This document shows positions 9,629 to 18,953 of a stretch of DNA of 64,000 nt, in pieces (the first letter of the stretch is position 1; each line of letters opens with the position of its first letter). The translations under genes and the position numbers were made by a program. The stretch covers positions 434,001 to 498,000 of the forward strand of contig CP063848.1 in assembly GCA_015277795.1 (NCBI GenBank), in the 5' to 3' direction. Below the pieces are notes generated by a model, which saw only the letters and a program-made list of their open reading frames with translations, was not told where the DNA came from and made no database searches. Origin of the DNA: Massilia sp. UMI-21. GTDB lineage: Bacteria; Pseudomonadota; Gammaproteobacteria; Burkholderiales; Burkholderiaceae_D.

Positions 9629-10693
9629 TCAGAAGAATTCGGCGGTGTCGTTGGTGGCGATGGTCTGCAGCAGTCCGTTGGCTACCAGTTCCTCGTAGTG
9701 GCAGGCGCGGTTGCGCCCGTTGGCCTTGGCGAAGTACAGGGCCTGGTCGGCGTGGCCAAGCGTGACCACCGGCGAATCGGTGGCGCTGATGCTGGTGAAG
9801 CCGACACTCACCGTCACCTTTCCGACCTGCGGGAACACATGCGCTTCGACGTTGGTACGGAAGCGGTCGATGATCTTGCGCGCATTCTCGAGCGTGGTCG
9901 AGCGCAGCAGCACCACGAACTCTTCGCCGCCGAAGCGAAAGACCCGGTCTTGCGCGCGGAACGACGACTGCAGCAGGTTGGCGATCAGGATCAGCACTTC
10001 GTCGCCGTACAGGTGGCCGAAGCGGTCGTTCACCAGCTTGAAATGGTCGACGTCGACCACCGCCAGCCACTGCTTTTCTTCGGCCCCGTGCTGGCGCCGC
10101 TCGGGCTGACCCGGCATCAGGGGCTCGGCGTCCGCGCTGTGCAGCATGCGCGCCAGCTGGTCGTCGAAGGTCTTGCGGTTGAGGAGCCCGGTGAGCGAGT
10201 CGCGCTCGCTGTAGTCGAGCAGGCTCTGGAAATTGCGGTAGACGCTGACGATCCCGGTGATCAAGTGCATCGCGTCCGCCGTGAACCTGTGGACGTGCGC
10301 GATCTCGAGGCAGGTATCGGCCTGGTCGCCGAACCAGACCGGTAGCCACAGGCGGCGCAGTCCGTCGTCGCCCTCGCCTTCCGCACGCGAATCGTGACGT
10401 TCGAGGCAGTGCGCCAGTGCGGGAAATGCGGTAATCGGTTCGCCCGGGCTGGCGGCGTCGTGCAATTCTTCCGGGCAGGCCACGCCGCCGAGACGGATGC
10501 AGGCGCGCGAGCGGACGAATTTTTGACCACACACGGTGGCGATGGTCAGCACCCGGGTCTGAACGGCACCCGCCAGTTCCTGTACCGCCGAAATCACGGA
10601 GATGTCGAGCATCGTGTGATCGCGGTGACCAGTCATGTCCACCATGTGTCGCAGCAGGGAATCCATGTCTTCTACAGGAACAGAGTCAGGCAA
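9629..10693 (-). CDS. GGDEF diguanylate cyclase with N-terminal GAF-like sensor region
   Basis: Predicted diguanylate cyclase that makes cyclic di-GMP from two GTP. The protein has 354 residues. The N-terminal 165 or so look like a GAF-type sensory domain with several cysteines and no membrane segment. The GGDEF domain follows, with active-site GGEEF near 250-255. An RxxD product-inhibition site (RAQD) lies five residues before it, so feedback inhibition is predicted. It converges with the HD-GYP gene. The signal it senses is not known. Confidence 0.9.
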   Translation of the reverse strand: MPDSVPVEDMDSLLRHMVDMTGHRDHTMLDISVISAVQELAGAVQTRVLTIATVCGQKFVRSRACIRLGGVACPEELHDAASPGEPITAFPALAHCLERHDSRAEGEGDDGLRRLWLPVWFGDQADTCLEIAHVHRFTADAMHLITGIVSVYRNFQSLLDYSERDSLTGLLNRKTFDDQLARMLHSADAEPLMPGQPERRQHGAEEKQWLAVVDVDHFKLVNDRFGHLYGDEVLILIANLLQSSFRAQDRVFRFGGEEFVVLLRSTTLENARKIIDRFRTNVEAHVFPQVGKVTVSVGFTSISATDSPVVTLGHADQALYFAKANGRNRACHYEELVANGLLQTIATNDTAEFF

Positions 10694-11023
10694 GGTACAG
10701 CATGTCGGTACTGCGGAGGCTGGCGGTTTTTTGTAGCGGCCAAGAAAATAGAATAAGCCTTTTTTGTATTAGAGGCAACTATTCTTAACAAGATTTATCT
10801 TTTTGAGCGTGTTTATGCGGGATGTTTGGCGAAGACGAACACATCCCTTCCTCTAGCTGTTCTTTTTAATTTCCACATGGAAAGCTTGCCGGACGTCAAC
10901 TTACCGTGCGGCACTATTCGTTACAGTGAACTCACTGACTGACGTAGTGAAGGCAAGGAAAAGACGGGGCCCCGTCTGTCAGTGAGTCTTCCCCACTTTA
11001 TCAACCACCACAAAGGAGTTGTC
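10694..11023. other. Intergenic leader of the Tad locus with nested palindromes
   Basis: This 330-base stretch between the divergent GGDEF gene and flp1 holds no gene. Its notable content is a nested structure: outer arms ACTCACTGAC (10930-10939) and GTCAGTGAGT (10978-10987), exact inverted repeats. They enclose a perfect 16-bp palindrome AGACGGGGCCCCGTCT at 10962-10977. It ends 36 bases before the flp1 ATG and could fold in the leader mRNA or bind a regulator. The part from 10694 to 10929 is AT-rich, with nothing else I can name. Confidence 0.6.
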
Positions 11024-11209
11024 ATGAGCACGATTCGCTCCGCAATCAAAGCGTTTGTTGCCGATGAAGACGGTGTGACGGCCATCGAATACGGCCTGAT
11101 CGCTGCACTGGTCGGTGTCGCGATCGCAGGCGCGGCCACCTTGATGAGCACCGAGCTCAAGAACATGTTCGGTTACATCGGCACCGAACTCGCGAAACGT
11201 CCCACTTGA
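11024..11209 (+). CDS. flp: Flp-type IVb pilin, copy 1
   Basis: Major subunit of the Tad (type IVb) pilus. The 61-residue prepilin has a short leader ending in glycine before VTAIEYGLIAALVGVAIAGA. This fits the prepilin-peptidase site followed by the hydrophobic Flp motif with E at +5 and Y at +6. The ATG at 11024 has a strong AAGGAG box; an in-frame start at 10982 lacks one. It is nearly identical to the second flp gene 91 bases downstream, so this looks like a tandem duplication. Confidence 0.93.
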   Translation: MSTIRSAIKAFVADEDGVTAIEYGLIAALVGVAIAGAATLMSTELKNMFGYIGTELAKRPT

Positions 11210-11300
11210 TAGACGCCGACGCCTGGCGCCAGTCGCGGCCAGGCGTGGTTTATCGAGAAAGTCGTGTTGTAGTCATCAACCTCACCATAAGGAGTTTGTC

Positions 11301-11486
11301 ATGAACACCATTACCTCTGCCATCAAAGCTTTTGTCGCTGATGAGGGCGGTGTGACGGCCATCGAATACGGCCTGATCGCTGCACTGGTCGGTGTCGCGA
11401 TCGCAGGTGCGGCCACCGCAATGAGCACCCAGCTCAAAGGTATCTTCAACTACATCGGTACCGAGCTCGCGAAACGTCCGTCCTGA
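11301..11486 (+). CDS. flp: Flp-type IVb pilin, copy 2
   Basis: Second 61-residue Flp prepilin with the same G|VTAIEYGLI cleavage and assembly motif. It differs from copy 1 mainly near the ends and in the STQLKGIFNYIG region. A ribosome site (AAGGAG) precedes the ATG. A strong intrinsic terminator follows it, so the two pilin genes probably form a highly expressed unit separate from the downstream assembly genes. Confidence 0.93.
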   Translation: MNTITSAIKAFVADEGGVTAIEYGLIAALVGVAIAGAATAMSTQLKGIFNYIGTELAKRPS

Positions 11487-11496
11487 TCGTCGCGCA

Positions 11497-11534
11497 AGTC
11501 CCCGGTGCCATCCGGCCCCGGGGGCTTTTTTTTT
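11497..11534 (+). terminator. Intrinsic terminator between flp2 and the prepilin peptidase gene
   Basis: A 9-bp GC-rich stem pairs 11497-11505 with 11518-11526 (one G-T wobble) and is followed by nine T residues. It lies between the pilin genes and the assembly genes on the same strand. It could let pilin transcripts greatly exceed machinery transcripts through partial read-through. Confidence 0.8.
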
Positions 11535-11547
11535 CGGGGAGCGAATC

Positions 11548-12069
11548 ATGCTTGTTGCACCTTATCTCGATACGCTGCTGTTGCTCCTGGTCGCCGCCGC
11601 CGCCATCAACGACCTGGTAAGCCGCCGCATCCCGAACCTGCTGCTGCTGAGCGGCCTGATCGGCGCGCTGGTCTTGCACGCGTTATCGCCGGAACCGGGC
11701 GCGGCCTTGCTCGCCTGTGTTGGCGGCGCCGTTCTCGGCTTGTCGTTGTTCCTGCCTTTTTACCTGCTGCGCAGCATGGCCGCAGGGGACGTCAAGATGA
11801 TGGCCACGGTCGGCGCGTTCACCGGTCCGGCCGTCGCCTTCCACATTGCGATCATCGCCTGGTGCGCCGGTGGCGTCATGGCCCTCGCCATCATTGTGTT
11901 CCGTGGCCGGTTGCGGCTGGCGCTGAAGAACCTGTCAGGCATCCTTCGCAACGCCCTGCTGCGGCTTCCGGCAGGGAGCCAGACAGTGACGGAAAGCGCC
12001 GGCTCCATGCCCTATGGCGTGGCGATTGCGGCCGGCACGATCTACGTTGTCATGAGCGCTTACGCTTGA
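11548..12069 (+). CDS. tadV: Tad prepilin peptidase (TadV/CpaA)
   Basis: A24-family aspartic prepilin peptidase that cleaves Flp prepilins at the inner membrane. The 173-residue protein is strongly hydrophobic, with about five to six membrane segments. It carries the first catalytic Asp in the INDLVSRRIPN motif near residue 22 and the second in AGDVKMMA near 77. It is short, lacking the N-terminal methylase domain of PilD, as expected for CpaA/TadV. It lies 13 bases after the flp2 terminator. Confidence 0.9.
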   Translation: MLVAPYLDTLLLLLVAAAAINDLVSRRIPNLLLLSGLIGALVLHALSPEPGAALLACVGGAVLGLSLFLPFYLLRSMAAGDVKMMATVGAFTGPAVAFHIAIIAWCAGGVMALAIIVFRGRLRLALKNLSGILRNALLRLPAGSQTVTESAGSMPYGVAIAAGTIYVVMSAYA

Positions 12070-12180
12070 CTTTGTACCAAGCCCGCTTCCTTGCTGGGGC
12101 TCAAATGGGGAAGGGGAGCTGATGGCTAGAATCAATTTAACAAATGTAAGAAATGTCCGCATCCCGCAGGAGGTTTCCCC

Positions 12181-13569
12181 ATGGAAGTGTTATCAGCGCC
12201 CTTGTTGCCAGCTGTCTCCGAAGGACCGCTTGCGGCTGCGCCTGGCGGCGGGTTGACGGAAGAGCCTGCGCCCATCCTGCCGCGCCAGCCGCGCACTGTG
12301 CGCGACACCGGCCTCGACCCGCGTTTCGCTACTGCCCTGCTCATCAAAACCCTGCACGCCGGGGGCAAGACGGCACTGTCTGTGCTGACGGGGCGCCTGC
12401 GCCTGTCGATCAGCGTGGTGCGCGAAGTGCTGCAGCAGCTGGTCGCCGAGCAGCAGATCGAAGTGGCGTGGTGCGGCGACTCCGACATCGATGTGCACTA
12501 CCAGTTGACCGCCTTCGGGCAGCGCGCCGCAGCCGACTACCTGGCTGAATCGCGCTACGTGGGGCCGGCTCCGGTGACGCTGGCCGCTTACCGTGCGCTG
12601 GTCGAGAGCCAGTCGCTGCGCCATCCCGCGGCCCCGCGCGTCACGCCCGCCGAGCTGCAGGCCGTGCTTGCCGAGGATGGCATCGAGCCTTCGGTGCGTG
12701 AACTGATCGGCGCCGCGCTGCATTCGAACCGTCCAATGATGCTGTACGGCCCGTCCGGCAGCGGCAAGACCACGCTCGCCCGCAAGTTGGTGCAACTGCG
12801 CCAGGAACCGATAGCGGTGCCCTACGCGGTGCTCGTCAATCACGAGGTCGTGCAGCTGTACGATCCGGCCCTGCATGCGGCGCCGCTGCAGTCGCGCATG
12901 ATGGAAGAGCGGCGCAGTTGCGACACACGCTGGGCACTTTGCCAGCGTCCGCTGGTGCATGTCGGCGCCGAACTGGCGCGCGACACGCTGGACCTGCGTG
13001 CCGAGGCGGCCAGCGGGGTGCTGCGCCCACCGCCGCACCTGTTGGCGAACAACGGCCTGTTGGTGCTCGACGACCTCGGCCGCCAACGCGTACCGGCCGC
13101 CGAGGTCCTGCACCGCTGGCTCGGCGCACTCGAGCGCGGTGTCGACCATGTCGCAGTACCTGGCGGGGCAAGCCATGCGCTGCCCTTCGACGTGTCGCTG
13201 GTGCTGGCCACCAGCCTTGCTCCCGAATCGGTCCTCGATGAATCCTGCCTGCGCCGCATCGGTTACCGGATCGCGGTCGGTCCGCTTCCCGAGCCGGCCT
13301 ACCGCGCCCTGGTACGGCGCCAGTGCCGGCTGCGCGGCATCGATCCCGACGAAGGCACGATCGACTATCTGATCAACGAACTGCACCGCCGCACCCGGCG
13401 TCCGTTGCTGGCAGCCTGGCCCCATGAGCTGTTGGGCCGGATCGCCGACTTCGCCGGCTTTGCCGGCCGCGAACCGCGTTTCGACGCGGACAGCGTGGCC
13501 CAGGCCTGGAGCAGCCTGTTCGGCGCCAGGGCGGCACTGGAGCCAAGCAACCTGGGAGAGATGCGATGA
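12181..13569 (+). CDS. Tad-locus accessory AAA-type ATPase with N-terminal winged-helix-like region
   Basis: A 462-residue predicted ATPase. Residues about 40-125 look like a winged-helix domain (LRLSISVVREVLQQLVAEQQIEV). They are followed by an AAA domain with Walker A GPSGSGKTTLA near 190 and Walker B LLVLDDLGR near 296. It overlaps cpaB by 4 bases (ATGA), so it belongs to the Tad operon. It is not one of the standard Tad ATPases: TadA and TadZ are encoded further on. The ATG at 12181 is preceded by AGGAGG. I cannot assign a precise role; regulation or assembly of the pilus is inference from context. Confidence 0.75.
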   Translation: MEVLSAPLLPAVSEGPLAAAPGGGLTEEPAPILPRQPRTVRDTGLDPRFATALLIKTLHAGGKTALSVLTGRLRLSISVVREVLQQLVAEQQIEVAWCGDSDIDVHYQLTAFGQRAAADYLAESRYVGPAPVTLAAYRALVESQSLRHPAAPRVTPAELQAVLAEDGIEPSVRELIGAALHSNRPMMLYGPSGSGKTTLARKLVQLRQEPIAVPYAVLVNHEVVQLYDPALHAAPLQSRMMEERRSCDTRWALCQRPLVHVGAELARDTLDLRAEAASGVLRPPPHLLANNGLLVLDDLGRQRVPAAEVLHRWLGALERGVDHVAVPGGASHALPFDVSLVLATSLAPESVLDESCLRRIGYRIAVGPLPEPAYRALVRRQCRLRGIDPDEGTIDYLINELHRRTRRPLLAAWPHELLGRIADFAGFAGREPRFDADSVAQAWSSLFGARAALEPSNLGEMR

Positions 13570-14414
13570 AAAACAAGCGTGCAGTAATCATGATGACGCT
13601 CGCGATCCTGTTTGGATTGGCGGCCGTGGTGATGGCCTCGCGCTGGCTGCTGACGCAACCCGCGGCAAGCGCCAGTCGCATCGTGGTGGCGACTTCCGAC
13701 ATCAACTTGGGGCAGCGCCTGACGCCCGACATGCTCAAGCTGGTCGAGTGGCCATCCCGCAGCGTGCCGAAAGGCGCCTTCGACGACCCGCAGAAACTGA
13801 GCGGCCGGGTACTCAAGACCAGCATCCTGACGGGCGACCCCGTGAGCGAAGCCAAGCTTGCGCCGGAGGGCACACTGGGCGGGCTGTCTGCGCTGATCAC
13901 CGAAGGCAAGCGGGCCATCACGGTGCGCGTCAACGACGTGATCGGCGTGGCCGGTTTCGCATTACCGGGCAATTACGTGGACATCATCGTCAGTACCGAA
14001 ACAGAGGCGCCGCCCCAGGCCACTGTCTCGCGCGAGCGGAGCATCTCGAAGATCGTGCTCGAGCGGATCCTGGTGCTGGCCGTGGCGCAGGAAGTCAATC
14101 GCGACGAGACCAAGCCCAAGGTGGTGAACGCCGTCACGCTCGAAGTCACTCCCGAGCAGGCCGAAAAGCTCGACCTGGCGCGCAGCGTCGGCACGCTGTC
14201 GCTGGCACTGCGCAATCAGATCGATCCGGCCGCGGCGGAGACGACCGGCGCCACCAAGCAGAACCTGTTGCCGGTGGCCGCGCCGGTGCGGCCGGTATCG
14301 ATGCCGGCTCCGCCATCCCGGCCGCGCGTGCAGGTCCCGCGCCCGGCGCCGGCGCCGCAACGCGAATGCGTCAAGGTCATCAATGGCCTGCACGCTTCCC
14401 AGGAATGCTTCTGA
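13566..14414 (+). CDS. cpaB: Flp pilus assembly protein CpaB/RcpC
   Basis: Periplasmic or membrane-anchored protein of the Tad apparatus that works with the secretin. The 282-residue product has an N-terminal membrane anchor (residues about 7-26) and an SAF domain (VVATSDINLGQRLTPDMLKLVEWP..) followed by the RcpC domain. The C-terminal end is proline-rich (PAPPSRPRVQVPRPAPAP). It overlaps the upstream ATPase gene by 4 bases and lies just before the secretin gene, the usual cpaB-cpaC order. Confidence 0.9.
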   Translation: MKNKRAVIMMTLAILFGLAAVVMASRWLLTQPAASASRIVVATSDINLGQRLTPDMLKLVEWPSRSVPKGAFDDPQKLSGRVLKTSILTGDPVSEAKLAPEGTLGGLSALITEGKRAITVRVNDVIGVAGFALPGNYVDIIVSTETEAPPQATVSRERSISKIVLERILVLAVAQEVNRDETKPKVVNAVTLEVTPEQAEKLDLARSVGTLSLALRNQIDPAAAETTGATKQNLLPVAAPVRPVSMPAPPSRPRVQVPRPAPAPQRECVKVINGLHASQECF

Positions 14415-14440
14415 CCTTCTCTTGAACCGGGATGGATGCC

Positions 14441-16018
14441 ATGAACAGACGCCTCAACTTCACACAGCTAGCAGCCGGCCTGGCGCTGGCCGCCAGCGTG
14501 CCTGCCCACGCGGCCGCCCCCGCCGTACCAGCGGGCGCCTCGCCTGCCGCCGCCAGACCAGCGGCCAAGGCCGCCGCACCCAAGCTCGCCAGGACGACGC
14601 TTGCGCGCTCCCAGCCGGTCGCGGGTTGCAGTGGCGAGGCCGCACGTCCTGCCGCCATGACGCTCAACATGGGCAAGTCGACCATGCTGCGCCTGCCCGA
14701 GAAGGTGGTCCACCGCAGCGTCGGCAATCCCGACATCGTGCAGGCCATGCTGGTGGCGCCGGATACGCTCTACATTGCCGGCGTCGACGTGGGCAGCACC
14801 AACATGATCGTGCAGGGTAAAAGCGGCCTGTGCAGCGTGATCGATATCGTGGTCGCCATGGACCCTGCCGGGCTGCAGGGGACCTTGGCCGCGCTCATGC
14901 CTGAAGAGAAGGACATCCGGGTGTCCGCCGCCGCCGATTCCCTGGTGCTGAGCGGCACCGTCAGCGATACCAGCGCGATCGCCCGTGCCGTGGAGCTGGC
15001 CGGCGCCTACGTGCAGCGTCCGCTGCGCCAGCTGACGGCTGCGGGCGGCAAGGACAACGACGGTGTGCTGGACACCACCAACAACACCGGCGGCGGCACG
15101 GCCAGCGCCAGCACCCGGGTGATCAACCTTCTGAACGTGAGCGCGCCGCAGCAGGTGCAGCTCGAAGTGAAGATTGCCGAAGTGTCGAAAACCCTGCTCG
15201 AACGGCTCGAAGCCAAGGCCCGCTTCAGCTTCGGCGGCGGCAGCTGGACCACTACCCTGGTATCGAACTTCCTGAGCGGCCGCGCGCTCCCCGGCGAAGA
15301 GTCGCTCCAGACCAGGGGAGGCCGGCTGGTAGGCGACGCGAACAAGCAGGACAGCCTGGTGCGCGTGCTGGCCGAGCCGAACGTGCTTGCGATCAGCGGC
15401 CAGGAAGGCACCTTCCTGGCCGGCGGCAAGTTCTATATTCCGGTTGCCCAGGACGACAAGAAGATCACGCTCGAGGAAAAGGAATTCGGCGTTGGCCTGC
15501 GCTTCACCCCGACCGTGCTGGCAGGCGGCCGCATCAACCTGAAAGTGGCCCCGGAGGTATCCGAACTGTCACGCGAAGGGATTGGCGTATCGGCCACCGG
15601 CATCGCCGGCACCGCCATCCTGCCGCTGGTGACGACGCGCCGGGCCAGCACCACCGTGCAGCTCTATGACGGCCAGAGCTTCGCCATCGGCGGCTTGGTC
15701 AGGAATAACCTGGTGGCCAACCTGGAAGGCCTGCCGATGCTGGGTGAAGTGCCGATCCTGGGCGCGCTGTTCCGCAGCACCGATTACCAGCAGGATCGCA
15801 CCGAACTGGTGTTCGTGATCACGGCCCGCCTGGTCAAGCCGTTGCCCGGCGCCGCTTACTCGCTGCCGACCGACAAGGTGGGCGTCCCGTCGCGCGCTGG
15901 AGTCTTGCTCGGCGGCCGTCTCGAAGGGGCCGCACCGGCCCAGACCACCGCGGCCGCATCCACCTTGCAGCCGACGGCGCCCACTGCGCAGACCAGCTCC
16001 GGCTTCGAACTCAAATAG
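14441..16018 (+). CDS. cpaC: Tad secretin CpaC/RcpA
   Basis: Outer-membrane channel of the Tad pilus. It has a Sec signal peptide (MNRRLNFTQLAAGLALAASVPAHA), a pilus-secretin N-terminal domain (about 65-150) and a BON-like region. The C-terminal secretin domain carries the VPILGALFRSTDYQQDRTELVFVITARLV signature in its last third. The ATG at 14441 has GGGATGG at a good distance; an in-frame ATG at 14432 is possible. Roughly 525 residues is normal for the family. The Ala/Pro-rich tail is unremarkable. Confidence 0.9.
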   Translation: MNRRLNFTQLAAGLALAASVPAHAAAPAVPAGASPAAARPAAKAAAPKLARTTLARSQPVAGCSGEAARPAAMTLNMGKSTMLRLPEKVVHRSVGNPDIVQAMLVAPDTLYIAGVDVGSTNMIVQGKSGLCSVIDIVVAMDPAGLQGTLAALMPEEKDIRVSAAADSLVLSGTVSDTSAIARAVELAGAYVQRPLRQLTAAGGKDNDGVLDTTNNTGGGTASASTRVINLLNVSAPQQVQLEVKIAEVSKTLLERLEAKARFSFGGGSWTTTLVSNFLSGRALPGEESLQTRGGRLVGDANKQDSLVRVLAEPNVLAISGQEGTFLAGGKFYIPVAQDDKKITLEEKEFGVGLRFTPTVLAGGRINLKVAPEVSELSREGIGVSATGIAGTAILPLVTTRRASTTVQLYDGQSFAIGGLVRNNLVANLEGLPMLGEVPILGALFRSTDYQQDRTELVFVITARLVKPLPGAAYSLPTDKVGVPSRAGVLLGGRLEGAAPAQTTAAASTLQPTAPTAQTSSGFELK

Positions 16019-16027
16019 GAGACTATC

Positions 16028-16315
16028 GTGAAGACGATCCGCTTGATGTCGCTGGCGCTCGGGCTGGCGTTCCTTGGCGCCGGCTTGCAAGGCTGCGCGC
16101 AGACGACACCGCAGTGGGACCGGCAGTTCGGCGTGGCCACACGCAGCAACCTGGCCGCCCAGGTGCTCGATCCCGCTGCCGCGGCCAACACGAATCCGGC
16201 TACCGGTATCGACGGCCGCGCCGCAAAAGGTGCCCATGACCGCTATCAGCAAAGCTTCGCGCAGCCGGAAAGCGCGCCGCCTGCGCTCATCATCAACGCC
16301 GGCGGCGCGCGCTAA
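16028..16315 (+). CDS. Small Tad-locus lipoprotein
   Basis: A 95-residue lipoprotein with lipobox LQGC near residues 20-23. A mature region AAQVLDPAAAANTNPATGIDGRAAKGAHDRY follows, a pattern I associate with short proteins that follow the secretin gene in betaproteobacterial Tad loci. The start is GTG at 16028 with AGGAG overlapping the secretin stop, so translation is coupled. It may be the CpaD-like partner that pilots or stabilises the secretin, but that is inference from position. Confidence 0.75.
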   Translation: MKTIRLMSLALGLAFLGAGLQGCAQTTPQWDRQFGVATRSNLAAQVLDPAAAANTNPATGIDGRAAKGAHDRYQQSFAQPESAPPALIINAGGAR

Positions 16316-16363
16316 GCGCGCCGCTTCTCTCCTGCCCCAACGGAGTCGCCACGAGGCTCGCCC

Positions 16364-17539
16364 ATGAAAGCGCTACTCATCAGCCGTGACAGCCAGCTCT
16401 ACGCGGAAATCGCCTCGCAGGGCGCCGCGCGCGTGCCGCCGCTGAACCTCGGCGCCGTCCGCGCCAGCCTGCGCGAAGCACTCGACCGACCGGAGTCCGA
16501 CAGTCCGCAACTGGTCATTGTCGACGCGACCGACATCGAGCCGTCCGAAGCCGCGCTGCTCGAACGTCTCGGCCGCCAGTACCCCGAGACTCACCTGATG
16601 CTGTTGACCGACCAGCACCAGCCGGATCTCCTGATCCGCGCCATGCGCGCCGGCGTGCGCGAAGTGCTGCAGCTGCCCCTGGCGCATCGCGCCTTCCATG
16701 AATCGATGGACCGCATCTCGGCCGCCGCGGGGGTGTCGGCCCTGCGCGACGGGAAGATCCTGGCCTTCATCGCCTGCAAGGGTGGCAGCGGAGCCACCTT
16801 CATCTCGACCAATTTCGGCTATGCGCTCGCCACGCTGGCCGCCAAGAAGGTGCTGCTGATCGACCTGCACGGTCAGTTTGGCGATGCCGCATTGTATGTG
16901 TCGGACCAGAAGCCGACCATGACGCTGTCCGACGTCTGTGCCCAGATCGCGCGCGTTGATGGGCCATTCCTCGAGTCTTGCCTGGTGCACGTGACTCCCG
17001 GCTTTGGCGTGCTTGCTGCTGCCGACGACTCCGCCCACGGCAAGGAAGCCAAGCCGGAACATATCGACACCATCCTGCGCGTCGCGCGCCAGTACTACGA
17101 CTACGTGCTGCTCGACGTCGGCCGCCAGATTGACGCGGTATCGCTGCGGGCGTTGGACGTCACCGATACCATCTATCCGGTGCTGCAGCTGGCGCTTCCC
17201 GACATCCGCGATGCGCGCCGCCTGCTCGACATCTTCCGCTCGCTCGGCTACGTGCTCGACCACATCCGCCTGATCGTCAACCGCTACGAGAAGGGCGGCA
17301 AGCTGCGCCTGCAAGACCTGCATGCGGCGCTCGGCTGCGAAGTGGTGCATACCTTCCCCAACGATTACGTCGCCGTCACCGATTCGGTCAACCAGGGCGT
17401 GCCGGTGCTGCAACTGTCCCGCGCGAGCGCGGCCGCGCGCAGCCTGGCCGACATGGTCGACCTGGTAACCACCCGCCGCGTCCAGGAGAGCAGGGGCTTG
17501 TTCGACCGGCTGTTCGGCCGCGGCGAGTCTGACAACTGA
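16364..17539 (+). CDS. tadZ: TadZ/CpaE, MinD/ParA-like localisation ATPase
   Basis: Polar-localisation factor of the Tad pilus. The 391-residue protein has an atypical receiver-like N-terminal domain (about 1-120), then a ParA/MinD-type domain. Its deviant P-loop CKGGSGATFISTNFG lies near 135-148, and DLHGQFGDAALYV corresponds to the Walker A' region. The canonical KGGxGKT lysine is replaced (GSGAT), as is usual in CpaE/TadZ proteins. It sits between the small lipoprotein gene and tadA. Confidence 0.9.
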   Translation: MKALLISRDSQLYAEIASQGAARVPPLNLGAVRASLREALDRPESDSPQLVIVDATDIEPSEAALLERLGRQYPETHLMLLTDQHQPDLLIRAMRAGVREVLQLPLAHRAFHESMDRISAAAGVSALRDGKILAFIACKGGSGATFISTNFGYALATLAAKKVLLIDLHGQFGDAALYVSDQKPTMTLSDVCAQIARVDGPFLESCLVHVTPGFGVLAAADDSAHGKEAKPEHIDTILRVARQYYDYVLLDVGRQIDAVSLRALDVTDTIYPVLQLALPDIRDARRLLDIFRSLGYVLDHIRLIVNRYEKGGKLRLQDLHAALGCEVVHTFPNDYVAVTDSVNQGVPVLQLSRASAAARSLADMVDLVTTRRVQESRGLFDRLFGRGESDN

Positions 17540-17596
17540 GCGGGCGCCCGGTCGCCGACGGAACCACTCGATCGAATCGATAAAGCGGAGCAATCC

Positions 17597-18940
17597 ATGT
17601 CCTTACGCGAACGCCTTGCAATTCCCGTCCACGAGCGCCAGCCCGGCGCCGCCCCGGCCGAGGCGGGCAACCAGGCCTACCAGGAGCTGAAGAAGCTGAT
17701 GCACCAGATGATCCTGGACCGCATCGACCTCGAGCGCCTGAAACGCCTCACCGCCGAGCAGTTCAAGCACGAACTGGCGCTGCTGATCCAGCGCATCATC
17801 GAGGAGGAGCGCATCGTGCTGAACCAGCACGAGCGTCATCACCTGGTGCTCGACATCCAGCATGAGATGCTCGGCTTCGGACCGCTCGAGCCGCTACTGA
17901 ACGACCCGACCGTATCGGACATCCTGGTCAACACCGCCAGCAAGGTGTACGTCGAACGGCGCGGCAAGCTCGAGCTTACCGACATCAGCTTCCACGACAA
18001 TGCCCACCTGATGAAGATCATCGAGAAGATCGTTTCGCGGGTAGGACGGCGCGTGGACGAGTCGAGCCCGATGGTCGACGCGCGCCTGCCGGACGGCTCG
18101 CGAGTAAATGCGATCATCCCGCCGTTGGCGGTGGACGGACCGCTGCTGTCGATTCGGCGCTTCGGCACCAGCCCGCTGACGGTGCAGAACCTGCTCGACT
18201 ACAAGAGCCTGACCCCGCCGATGATCCGGGTGCTGGAAAGCCTGGGCGTGGCCAAGGTGAACATCCTGATTTCCGGCGGTACCGGCAGCGGCAAGACCAC
18301 GCTGCTCAACCTCATATCCGGCTTCATTCCGGCCAACGAGCGGGTGGTGACGATCGAGGACGCCGCCGAACTGCAGCTGCGCCAGCCGCATGTGGTGCGT
18401 CTGGAAACCCGCCCGCCCAACATCGAGGGGAAGGGCGAGGTGACCCAGCGTGCGCTGGTGCGCAATGCGCTGCGCATGCGTCCCGACCGCATCATCCTGG
18501 GCGAGGTGCGTGGTGCGGAAGCGCTCGACATGCTGCAGGCGATGAATACCGGCCACGAAGGTTCGCTCGCGACGATTCACTCGAACGCCCCGCGCGATGC
18601 GCTGGCGCGGCTGGAAAACATGGTCAGCATGGCCGGCGTGAGCCTGACCGCGCGGGCGATTCGCCAGCAGATCGTGTCGGCGGTGACGGTGGTGGTGCAG
18701 GCGACCCGCCTGACCGACGGCACCCGCAAGGTCGTCAGCCTGCAGGAGATCACCGGCATGGAAGGCGACATCATTTCGATGCAGGAGATCTTCCGCTTCG
18801 AGCAAACCGGCGTCGATAGCGACGGCAAGGTGCAGGGCCGCTTCAGCGCGACCGGGGTGCGTCCGCGCTTCGCCGACCGCTTGAAGATGTACGGCGTGCC
18901 TGTGCCTGAGGACACCTTCGATCCCGACCGGATCTTCTAG
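17597..18940 (+). CDS. tadA: TadA/CpaF secretion ATPase
   Basis: Hexameric PilT/VirB11-type ATPase that powers Flp pilus assembly on the cytoplasmic face. The 447-residue protein has the N-terminal CpaF region, Walker [14 protein letters not shown] near 227-238, the Walker B area [28 protein letters not shown], and the His box ATIHSN. Length and motifs are standard. It lies directly before tadB, separated by 13 bases. Confidence 0.95.
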   Translation: MSLRERLAIPVHERQPGAAPAEAGNQAYQELKKLMHQMILDRIDLERLKRLTAEQFKHELALLIQRIIEEERIVLNQHERHHLVLDIQHEMLGFGPLEPLLNDPTVSDILVNTASKVYVERRGKLELTDISFHDNAHLMKIIEKIVSRVGRRVDESSPMVDARLPDGSRVNAIIPPLAVDGPLLSIRRFGTSPLTVQNLLDYKSLTPPMIRVLESLGVAKVNILISGGTGSGKTTLLNLISGFIPANERVVTIEDAAELQLRQPHVVRLETRPPNIEGKGEVTQRALVRNALRMRPDRIILGEVRGAEALDMLQAMNTGHEGSLATIHSNAPRDALARLENMVSMAGVSLTARAIRQQIVSAVTVVVQATRLTDGTRKVVSLQEITGMEGDIISMQEIFRFEQTGVDSDGKVQGRFSATGVRPRFADRLKMYGVPVPEDTFDPDRIF

Positions 18941-18953
18941 CACAGGAGGAGGC

